This document shows, piece by piece, positions 7,952-13,971 of a DNA stretch of 14,882 nt; the first letter of the stretch is position 1, and the number at the start of each line of letters is the position of its first letter. A program made the position numbers and the translations under genes. The stretch covers positions 1 to 14,882 of the forward strand of contig JBAZJN010000025.1 in the NCBI GenBank assembly GCA_041651295.1. The letters run 5' to 3'. The notes beneath the pieces are model-generated. The model was not told the DNA's origin. It saw only the letters and a program-made list of their open reading frames with translations, and ran no database searches. This DNA is from JBAZJN01 sp041651295. GTDB taxonomy: Bacteria; Patescibacteriota; UBA1384; XYA2-FULL-43-10; CAINNR01.

Positions 7952-8371
7952 TTACTTCAGAAAGAAAATTACGTACAAGGTGGCGAGCAATAGGAAGCCG
8001 TAAAAATACCTAAGAGTAGGAGAGAAGATGCAATATATAATTGAATTCTTTTTATATTTCTTAAACTCGGTGATATCCATGGAGAAATCAATATCTTCCT
8101 CCTTCATCTTTCTCACCTTTTCGTATAAATCTCGATACGCTCTCTCAAGACCAAGAAAATAGCCGTCGTAAATCCAAAAAACCACAACTAAAATTGTTAA
8201 AAATATGATTGGCAATTTTCCGTCGCTAATTTTAGTGAGCAATACCAAAATACCCGCAAGGAGAGTCACCACCCAGCCGCGCAAATAAAACAGATTCCCA
8301 GCCATGCGCGAAATGACGCTTTGTATAAAACCGAGATGGGCTATTCTTTTTTCGTTTGTTTCTTCGTTCAT
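7952..8371 (-). CDS. Small membrane protein paired with TIR genes, candidate effector
   Basis: This 139-residue protein starts with a short cytoplasmic segment HLGFIQSVISRMAGN (12-26). Hydrophobic stretches lie near 31-48 and 53-73, then a charged cytoplasmic loop (about 74-112, with ERAYRDLYEKVRKMKEED), and a third membrane stretch near 115-138. From memory the HLGFIQ..I.RMAGN..LL.GW pattern marks a widespread family of small membrane proteins often found beside TIR genes; I cannot verify a family name here. It lies directly between two TIR genes with gaps of 4 and 1 bases. In Thoeris-like systems a TIR-made nucleotide activates a separate effector, and some effectors are membrane proteins, so an effector role is plausible. 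No macro, SLOG or other ligand-binding domain is visible. Confidence 0.75.
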   Translation of the reverse strand: MNEETNEKRIAHLGFIQSVISRMAGNLFYLRGWVVTLLAGILVLLTKISDGKLPIIFLTILVVVFWIYDGYFLGLERAYRDLYEKVRKMKEEDIDFSMDITEFKKYKKNSIIYCIFSPTLRYFYGFLLLATLYVIFFLK

Positions 8372-8375
8372 ATTT

Positions 8376-8870
8376 TTAATTGTTAGTTCTAATTTTTACT
8401 GCCTCATCAGCGATGGCGGCAATATACTTCGAAATCCAGTCGTATCTCTCCTTACTCTTCGCGCCGGCCGGGTTGTAGCATTTGACGATTTTAGAAAACT
8501 TCTCGTCTCTAAAATTCAAGCTATCGAAAGGATTGTTGCCCTGATTCGCAATATATCCATCACTATTTTTAAGTCCGTGTATATAAATACCGGCAACACC
8601 CATACCCGCTTTCCACGACTCAATGATCTCATAGTTGATCCACTTTCTATCTGCGGTATTTTCTCCAACTAGGACAATGGTGCAGGAACGATATTGCATC
8701 TGGTCTTTAATCCATTTTTTTATTCCGTCATCCGTTCTTGAAATGGTTTCCCAGTCGTTATCTGGGGCAGGTTTATTACCTTCAATCGCACCAATATTGC
8801 GTACCTGAGAAGCTCGCCAACAGTCTGGTTTGTAATGAAAGCTATAAAAAACTTGTCTCTTTGTTACCAT
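8376..8870 (-). CDS. ThsB-like TIR protein (MTH538/DUF1863 family)
   Basis: This 164-residue single-domain protein matches the Thoeris ThsB type: QVFYSFHYKPDCWRASQVRN (6-24), WIKDQMQYRSCTIVLVGENT (53-72), RKWINYEIIESWKAG (75-89) and VAGIYIHGLK (92-101). In ThsB the YSFHY strand and the R.W..YEI motif border the active site; E81 here is the likely catalytic glutamate. ThsB senses infection and converts NAD to a signalling nucleotide for a partner effector. No ThsA-type (SIR2-SLOG or macro) gene is present; the nearest candidate effector is the adjacent membrane protein. The gene follows hsdM by four bases with no close Shine-Dalgarno sequence, so it depends on hsdM transcription. Confidence 0.88.
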   Translation of the reverse strand: MVTKRQVFYSFHYKPDCWRASQVRNIGAIEGNKPAPDNDWETISRTDDGIKKWIKDQMQYRSCTIVLVGENTADRKWINYEIIESWKAGMGVAGIYIHGLKNSDGYIANQGNNPFDSLNFRDEKFSKIVKCYNPAGAKSKERYDWISKYIAAIADEAVKIRTNN

Positions 8871-8874
8871 AAAT

Positions 8875-10584
8875 TTAATATTTCAGTTCCTTCAGATACC
8901 CCTCAACCTTCTTATCAATCGATTCACGATCTTTTTCAATTTTTCTCACTTCGTTCCACACTGTTTTAACATCCACCACTTCCTCATCCTCACCATTTTC
9001 TACATAGCGACGCACATTCAGGTTGAACTCATTTTCTTCGAGTTCCTTTACATCCACCACGCGGGCGTATTTTTCGATATCTCGGTAGACCTCAAACGCT
9101 GAAACTATTTTTTCGATATCTTTCTTGCGCAGGCGGTTTTGATTTTTGCCTTCTTCATAATCCTGCTCCGCATCGATGATGAGTATTTTGTTCTTATGGG
9201 CTTCGGGCTTGTTTTTATTGAATATCACAATCGCCGCAGGAATGCCCGTGCCGTAGAAAAGCTTTGCAGGGAGAGCAATGATGGCTTCTATCAGATCGTT
9301 TTTTATAAGCTGTTCACGGATGCGACCCTCTGCGCCACCACGAAAGAGCACGCCGTGTGGAAGTACAATTCCGGCGCGACCATTTTCATTCATTGACTTC
9401 ACCATGTGAAGCACAAAGGCGTAGTCGGCTTTTTTAGCCGGAGGCATTTCGTACCCAGCCACACGGCTGTATTTGTCGTGCTTGAAAATCTCATACTCCC
9501 ATTCACTTATGGAGTAGGGCGGATTTGCTACGCAGATGTCGAATGTTTTGAGTGAGCCGTCAGGATTCAAGAATTTCGGATCAGCGAGCGTGTCTCCACG
9601 CTGAATGTCCGCGCTATCAAGTCCGTGAAGGAACATATTGATCTTTGCAATCGCGTATGTTCCAATATTTATTTCTTGTCCATAAAGATACAGAGAACGG
9701 GCTTTTTTCTCGCCAGCCTCATTTTTAAGATGATGGTACGCTTCCAAAAGAAAGCCGCCTGAGCCTACGGCCATATCATAGATGTGGTCCTTCTCATGAG
9801 GCTTGAGGATATTGATGATCACGCGCTCTACTTCGCGTGGCGTGTAGAACTCCCCGCCTTTTTTGCCCGCATCCGCGGCAAATTGCTCAATGAGGTATTC
9901 GTATGCGTCACCGAGAAGGTCAGAGCTGATGTAATTGTCACCGAAGTTATGCTGGGAAAAGTGATTGATGAGGCGCTGGAGCGTTTCGTTTGGGAATTTA
10001 TCCTTGTTCGCAAAGTCGAGGTCAGCAAAAATTTTATCAAGCTTAGGACTATTAGCGTTGGTAAGTTTGTCGAAAATTTCGTTAAGCTTTTGGCCAATGC
10101 CTTCTGCTTGCTTTTGAATCACGTCCCATCGGCAATCTTTTGGAACCTGAAAACGGTGATTGTGGTCTGCGCGAGCAACTTCTTCGTCGTGGTATTCTTC
10201 AAGAATTTTTTTATACTCTTCATCCCACACATCGCTGATGCGCTTATAGAACAAAAGTCCGAAAATATATTTCTTGTAGTCCGAGCTATCAATTTTCCCC
10301 CGCAGAATGTCAGCGCTTCTCCATAAAAATTGTTTGAGTTGAGCCAAATTCATCCTCCCCTCATCATCTGTAAGAGGGGCACCAAGATCTTTGACGATAC
10401 TCTTATCGCCAGCAATCCGCTCAATGTCTTCCGGCTTGTACTTGCGGTCCTTACGAGGGCCTATCCGAAGGGGGGTGATGAGCCCTTTTTTCTCCCAATT
10501 ACGAAGAGTGTCCTGGTGGATACCAAAGATTTTGGATACTTGGCTGATTGAAAGCAATGCCTTGTTTTGGTTGTTTTTCGTCAT
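8875..10584 (-). CDS. hsdM: Type I DNA methyltransferase subunit HsdM with N-terminal MerR-like HTH
   Basis: This 569-residue N6-adenine methylase modifies host DNA with HsdS and forms the core of the restriction complex. It opens with a MerR-like winged HTH (residues 11-57: SISQVSKIFGIHQDTLRNW, then KKGLITPLRIG and RKYKPEDIERI). A normal HsdM follows from Met78: helical N-domain LAQLKQFLWRSADILRG (80-96), GEFYTPR (244-250), SAM-binding DMAVGSGGF (270-278) and catalytic NPPY (354-357). HsdM proteins usually begin near the residue equivalent to Met78, so the HTH is an extra fused domain. GAGGGGAGG directly precedes the Met78 codon (10351-10353) and could drive an internal start. The first ATG, at 10584, is chosen because the HTH reads perfectly and a promoter sits just upstream of it. 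Confidence 0.96.
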   Translation of the reverse strand: MTKNNQNKALLSISQVSKIFGIHQDTLRNWEKKGLITPLRIGPRKDRKYKPEDIERIAGDKSIVKDLGAPLTDDEGRMNLAQLKQFLWRSADILRGKIDSSDYKKYIFGLLFYKRISDVWDEEYKKILEEYHDEEVARADHNHRFQVPKDCRWDVIQKQAEGIGQKLNEIFDKLTNANSPKLDKIFADLDFANKDKFPNETLQRLINHFSQHNFGDNYISSDLLGDAYEYLIEQFAADAGKKGGEFYTPREVERVIINILKPHEKDHIYDMAVGSGGFLLEAYHHLKNEAGEKKARSLYLYGQEINIGTYAIAKINMFLHGLDSADIQRGDTLADPKFLNPDGSLKTFDICVANPPYSISEWEYEIFKHDKYSRVAGYEMPPAKKADYAFVLHMVKSMNENGRAGIVLPHGVLFRGGAEGRIREQLIKNDLIEAIIALPAKLFYGTGIPAAIVIFNKNKPEAHKNKILIIDAEQDYEEGKNQNRLRKKDIEKIVSAFEVYRDIEKYARVVDVKELEENEFNLNVRRYVENGEDEEVVDVKTVWNEVRKIEKDRESIDKKVEGYLKELKY

Positions 10585-10591
10585 ATTTCAG

Positions 10592-10620
10592 AGGATATCA
10601 TAGGTCTGTTATCTTGTCAA
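10592..10620 (-). promoter_or_regulatory. Predicted leaderless promoter of the hsdM-led operon
   Basis: On the - strand, TTGACA (10615-10620) is followed after 17 bases by TATCCT (10592-10597). Seven bases then separate the -10 box from the hsdM ATG, so RNA would start at or next to the A of the start codon. This would give a leaderless transcript and explain the lack of a Shine-Dalgarno sequence. Confidence 0.65.
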
Positions 10621-10653
10621 GGATGTATCAAAATTTCATACCTTTTCATAGGT
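10596..10653. promoter_or_regulatory. Candidate operator array around the hsdM promoter
   Basis: Three 10-base sites of the form T-W-T-C-A-T-A-S-S-T are seen: TATCATAGGT (10596-10605, overlapping the -10 and spacer), TTTCATACCT (10634-10643) and TTTCATAGGT (10644-10653); the last two are exactly one helical turn apart. A near-perfect 17-base palindrome (GTATCAAAATTTCATAC, 10625-10641, one mismatched pair) ends four bases upstream of the -35 box. The MerR-like HTH on HsdM is an obvious candidate binder, but this is inference. Confidence 0.45.
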
Positions 10654-10720
10654 AATACACACGATTAGGTTATCAACAGTTTGTCTACTCGAGGTATCCT
10701 GGACTCCCTAGCGGGGTTGC

Positions 10721-10740
10721 GTCATCCCTTAGGGCATGAC
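10721..10740. repeat. Imperfect inverted repeat over the recombinase start codon
   Basis: GTCAT-CCC at 10721-10728 mirrors GGG-C-ATGAC at 10732-10740 (16 of 20 positions symmetric), so the ATG of the recombinase (10736-10738) lies in the right arm. It could be a protein-binding site or an RNA hairpin that masks the start codon; an attachment half-site is also possible. Confidence 0.4.
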
Positions 10741-12073
10741 TGACCAAACCATAGGGCTTAAAGGAGCTGGAGCTCAAACCAAAGAACAGCTCCCGGTAAA
10801 GGTGAAATACTGCCTCTACGCTCGGAAGTCGACCGAGAGCGAGGAACAACAGATCCTTTCTATCGATAGCCAGATCAAAGAGATGCTGAAAATTGCCGAA
10901 CGCGATGGGCTGGAAATTGTCGAAATCAGAAAGGAGAGCCATTCGGCAAAAGCCGTTGGACAGCGTGACGTGTTCAACGGACTGATCAAAGACATTCGAG
11001 AAGCCAAGTTTAGCGGCGTCCTTACCTGGGCACCCGACCGATTGAGTAGGAACGCCGGCGATCTTGGTGCGCTAGTGGATCTGATGGACCAAAAGCTCCT
11101 TCTGGAGATACGCACGTACAATCAGAAATTCACGAATTCGCCGAGCGAGAAGTTCATGTTGATGATTCTCTGCTCACAGGCGAAACTGGAGAACGATAAT
11201 AAGAGCGTGAATGTAAAACGCGGACTCCGGACTAGGTGCGAACAGGGACTGCGTCCAAGCATCGCTCCGACCGGATACGTCAATGAAAAACGTAAAGATA
11301 AACCTTGCGAGGTGATCGTAGATTCAGCTCGCGCCCCAATAATCAAACAAATGTTTGAGAAGGTAGGAAACGAGCTGTGGTCGGGGCGAAAACTGTATCA
11401 CTGGCTTAAATTCGAAGTGAACTTCAAAACAAAAGGGGGTAAACATTTGTCGCTCAGCAATATCTACCTTATTCTTCGGAGCACCTTCTATTACGGCATT
11501 TTCGAGTATCCCGAAAAGAGCGGCAACTGGTACACCGGGAAGCATAAGCCCATTATCTCGCAAGAACTTTTTAATAAGGTTCAGGATCAAATGGTCCGGA
11601 GTGAGATCAATAAAAACAACCGCGAGTTCGCCTTTACAAAGTTAATCTCCTGCGGCCTCTGTGGATCAGGAATAACCGCCAGTGAAAAGTTTAAGAACCA
11701 GAAGAACGGCAATGTCCATCGATATGTCTACTACGGATGCACCAAGGCCAAAGACAAAAACTGCACCTGCGGGTATATGCGAGAAGAAGAGATTATTGAG
11801 CAAATAGTGAAATTGCTGGATACCCTTGATATGAACGAACTGGGCATCAAGCACAAATTCAAAGATGAGGTTGCCAGGTACAACAAGTTCCGCAAGATCG
11901 CCTTGGGCAAAAGCAAAGAAAAAGAATCCGAAGAGGCCTTTGATATGAAAGCATACGCCGTCTACCTGCTGACGGAAGGATCGATGGCCGAGAAGCGAGA
12001 GTTACTTGCGAACCTGAAAAGCAGATTGACGATGAAAAACAAAATACTTTCCCTTGAGGGTGGGGTGAAATAG
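10736..12073 (+). CDS. Large serine recombinase (site-specific integrase/resolvase family)
   Basis: This 445-residue enzyme cuts and rejoins DNA at attachment sites through a serine-DNA link. The N-terminal catalytic domain has YCLYARKSTES (25-35) with nucleophile S32 and DRLSRN (101-106) with the usual arginines. The recombinase domain spans about 160-300 (GLRPSIAPTGYVNEKRK near 171-187). A zinc ribbon follows: C306-x2-C309 and C335 with C343/C345, then a short helical tail. It is compact for a large serine recombinase, in the style common in Patescibacteria. An in-frame TAG just upstream (10730-10732) limits the start to ATG 10736 or later, but no good Shine-Dalgarno sequence is present; GTG at 10801 is an alternative. 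It is divergent from hsdM and probably moved, or moves, this island. Confidence 0.93.
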   Translation: MTDQTIGLKGAGAQTKEQLPVKVKYCLYARKSTESEEQQILSIDSQIKEMLKIAERDGLEIVEIRKESHSAKAVGQRDVFNGLIKDIREAKFSGVLTWAPDRLSRNAGDLGALVDLMDQKLLLEIRTYNQKFTNSPSEKFMLMILCSQAKLENDNKSVNVKRGLRTRCEQGLRPSIAPTGYVNEKRKDKPCEVIVDSARAPIIKQMFEKVGNELWSGRKLYHWLKFEVNFKTKGGKHLSLSNIYLILRSTFYYGIFEYPEKSGNWYTGKHKPIISQELFNKVQDQMVRSEINKNNREFAFTKLISCGLCGSGITASEKFKNQKNGNVHRYVYYGCTKAKDKNCTCGYMREEEIIEQIVKLLDTLDMNELGIKHKFKDEVARYNKFRKIALGKSKEKESEEAFDMKAYAVYLLTEGSMAEKRELLANLKSRLTMKNKILSLEGGVK

Positions 12074-12104
12074 CAAGGATATGCAGTAGTCACCCTGATG
12101 GAAT

Positions 12105-12147
12105 AAAAAAACAACGGCGACCAATAATAGCCGCTTGTTGTTTTTTC
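12105..12147. terminator. Bidirectional intrinsic terminator between convergent genes
   Basis: AAAAAACAAC (12106-12115) pairs perfectly with GTTGTTTTTT (12137-12146), extended inward by GGC/GCC (12116-12118 with 12130-12132) and a small bulge. A-run and T-run lie on either side, so it can stop transcription from both the recombinase (+) and the convergent - strand genes. Confidence 0.75.
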
Positions 12148-12150
12148 TTT

Positions 12151-12215
12151 GGTTGCCGCTTGGCCTTGCCATCGCGGTGGCGGTAAGGGCCGTTTGAGGC
12201 ACATGGGTCGGGGGT
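12151..12215 (+). repeat. G+C-rich dispersed repeat, copy 1 (about 65 bases)
   Basis: This copy aligns by eye with 13466-13529 at about 47 of 65 positions. The shared core is GCCATCGCGGTGGC (12168-12181), a near-palindrome with one mismatch, followed by a shared GGCCG...GGCAC...TGGGT stretch. It is much richer in G+C than the adjacent genes and lies downstream of the 3' end of the 12284-12841 gene. Confidence 0.6.
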
Positions 12216-12283
12216 TTATGAGACCTGTCTTAAGGTGTGGTTAAAAGCGGCGAATGTGATATCGCTTAATCTACGTTAAGGGA

Positions 12284-12841
12284 TTAACCAATTTTAAAAC
12301 TGTTAATTAATTTTGGCAAAATAATCGCATTCTTTTTCCAAACATCCGTTTCTGAAAACTTTTTGCCATTCTCCCGAAAGATAATTACCAACCCTCCATT
12401 GATCTTTGCATTCGCACAAACACTCCAATCAAGAAACTTTTTTCCAAATATTCCTTTTTTATAAATCCCATTCTTTGTAAGCAATAAATTTGAAATCTTT
12501 TCTTCTTTTCCTTTATTTATCCCCTCCACCATTTTATTTGCCAAAGGCTCAGTGATCATGGATACAATTTTTCTGTAATTACTAAAAGATTCTTCGTTCA
12601 TGCTACTGAAATTAAGATCCAATTTATTATTTTTTTTATCTACAATAAGAATGCGATTAAAATTTCCATGAGATATCTTTGCTCCAAAATAACTAGCAGA
12701 CACTCTCCACGCCTTACATCTTATTGATTTTATATCATCAAAGTAGACCCGATTTTCTTTCTTTTCAATAAATTTATCGGAAATTTTTATCTTATATTTT
12801 AAATAGTTAATAAGTTCGATTTCCCTAGTATTGTTTATCAT
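12284..12841 (-). CDS. Unrecognised 185-residue protein, possibly PH-like
   Basis: This lysine- and asparagine-rich protein is encoded by noticeably A+T-rich DNA. It has no membrane segment and no enzyme motif. Two strand-rich stretches, residues 15-80 (RVYFDDIKSIRCKAWRVSAS, then FNRILIVDKKNNKLDLNF) and 116-160 (LLLTKNGIYKKGIFGKKFLDW, then GGLVIIFRENG), are joined by a helix near 84-112. This vaguely recalls tandem PH-like domains, but that is a weak impression. The gene follows the HEPN-like gene after 45 bases on the same strand and ends before repeat copy 1. The upstream sequence is very A+T-rich, so it may have its own promoter, but no box is convincing. Confidence 0.65.
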   Translation of the reverse strand: MINNTREIELINYLKYKIKISDKFIEKKENRVYFDDIKSIRCKAWRVSASYFGAKISHGNFNRILIVDKKNNKLDLNFSSMNEESFSNYRKIVSMITEPLANKMVEGINKGKEEKISNLLLTKNGIYKKGIFGKKFLDWSVCANAKINGGLVIIFRENGKKFSETDVWKKNAIILPKLINSFKIG

Positions 12842-12886
12842 ATTTATATAAATAACATTGATAGCTAATTACGAAATTTAGAACCC

Positions 12887-13450
12887 TTAATCTTTTTTAA
12901 TAAGCCCATCTTTCTGCGCATCAGAAAGGATCTTCTCAAAAATTTTACTTGCCCATGCTAAATAGATTTCAATATCAGAAATTTTTACTATTATATTACC
13001 AATTCTAATGACGTCATTGCTAAAACTGATATCTATTTGGAGCTTTTGATCAAGATTAAGGCGCTTAGCTCTTTGTTTTTTTCTTTCATCATGCTGATTA
13101 TCAAATTCTTCTCGTACATCGTGTCTAATATGATTCCGAATATCATACCAAAGTTCGTGAGATTCATGAGAGTAACCACATTTTTTAACGTATCTTGCAA
13201 CAGTATTTAGGTCTTCAAATAAAGTAGAAGATTCATGTAAACACTGCATTGCAGCCAAAATTTTTTGAGACGCAGGCAAAGAAGTAGCCATTTTATATCT
13301 TACTATTTGTGTCTTTGCCCCATAAAGATATGGAAGTGCTAGCGTGGATAGTATATGACTTAATTTTCGATCCGTTTTTTTAGAGGATGGTTTTTTATCC
13401 AAACCACTTACATCAAAGCCTGGCTGGATAATTTTAATAAAATAGCTCAT
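12887..13450 (-). CDS. HEPN-like protein, candidate RNase or toxin partner
   Basis: This 187-residue protein has a helical middle and the motif DIRNHIRHDVREEFD, in which R105-x4-H110 fits the R-phi-x3-H signature of HEPN domains, many of which are RNases in toxin-antitoxin and phage-defence systems. The preceding helix (LHESSTLFEDLNTVARYVKK, 71-90) and the following basic segment (ERKKQRAKRLN) fit a helical bundle. The C-terminal part has short strands (QIDISFSNDVIRIGNIIVKI, about 137-156) and ends in a helix. It starts 16 bases from the border of repeat copy 2 and is followed by the unrecognised 185-residue gene. That gene is a possible antitoxin or partner, but only by position. Confidence 0.6.
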   Translation of the reverse strand: MSYFIKIIQPGFDVSGLDKKPSSKKTDRKLSHILSTLALPYLYGAKTQIVRYKMATSLPASQKILAAMQCLHESSTLFEDLNTVARYVKKCGYSHESHELWYDIRNHIRHDVREEFDNQHDERKKQRAKRLNLDQKLQIDISFSNDVIRIGNIIVKISDIEIYLAWASKIFEKILSDAQKDGLIKKD

Positions 13451-13465
13451 ATGCTTTACGTTTTG

Positions 13466-13529
13466 GGTTGCTACTTGCCCGGCTACCGCGGTGGCTTAGA
13501 GCGCCGCCTGTGGCACGTGGGTTGGCGGT
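13466..13529 (+). repeat. G+C-rich dispersed repeat, copy 2 (about 64 bases)
   Basis: This is the partner of 12151-12215 in the same orientation. The core GCTACCGCGGTGGC (13482-13495) keeps the near-palindrome with a different mismatched pair position (a G.T-type wobble if folded as single strand). It starts 10 bases after the 3' end of the 13540-13968 gene and reaches to 16 bases from the start of the HEPN-like gene. Confidence 0.6.
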
Positions 13530-13539
13530 GGGCACGCCT

Positions 13540-13968
13540 TTATTTGATTTCAAGGCTAATACCATCTAGATCAAGATCGCTTCCTTTTGCGGATAAATCC
13601 TTTCTCATGATTAAAATTGTCTTCAGAAAATTATCGTGTGTAGGGTTTTCAATGAAAGTTTTTACTGAGAAAATCACATCCCTTGAGGCGTAGAGCATCA
13701 TTTCGTGGTATTCCATTTTTAGATATTCAATTACATCTAGGGCGTCATCTATGTCTGGCTGCCGACTAGAAAGATACTTAATATTCTTTGGTTCGAAAAA
13801 AGCATCCATGTATAAGAGACATGATTTGTATCTCTTTTCTTTCTGCTCCAATACTTTAAATTCTCGTTCTTTCTTTTTATCTAATAAGTAGGATACGTAG
13901 CCGCCAAGAATACCACCAATACCGAGTAATGCTAACACGGAAATGATAGTTTGGGTTGATTCGTTCAT
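13540..13968 (-). CDS. Membrane-anchored protein of unknown function
   Basis: This 142-residue protein has one N-terminal membrane helix (residues 7-29, IISVLALLGIGGILGGYVSYLL), a basic charged stretch (KKKEREFKVLEQKEKRYK, about 31-48) and a helical cytoplasmic domain ending near IMRKDLSAKGSDLDLDGI. I recall many proteins of this build (anchor, EQKEKRYK-like segment, MRKDL near the end) in Patescibacteria and in accessory islands, without known function. Its start lies three bases after the stop of the HNH gene, with a GGA about eight bases upstream that overlaps the end of that gene, so the two are probably translated together. Repeat copy 2 follows its stop. Confidence 0.75.
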   Translation of the reverse strand: MNESTQTIISVLALLGIGGILGGYVSYLLDKKKEREFKVLEQKEKRYKSCLLYMDAFFEPKNIKYLSSRQPDIDDALDVIEYLKMEYHEMMLYASRDVIFSVKTFIENPTHDNFLKTILIMRKDLSAKGSDLDLDGISLEIK

Positions 13969-13971
13969 AGG

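Noticed and set aside
7952..8870. A standard two-gene Thoeris system
   Set aside because: A ThsB-like TIR is present, but there is no ThsA with SIR2-SLOG or macro domains, so I call it Thoeris-like only.
10391..10603. + strand open frame across the hsdM start
   Set aside because: It is antisense to the clear MerR-like HTH of HsdM and has no recognisable domain.
12151..13529. Integron attC sites
   Set aside because: The two G+C-rich elements sit after gene 3' ends, but neither strand shows the GTTRRRY and RYYYAAC core pair, and the recombinase here is a serine enzyme, not a tyrosine integrase.
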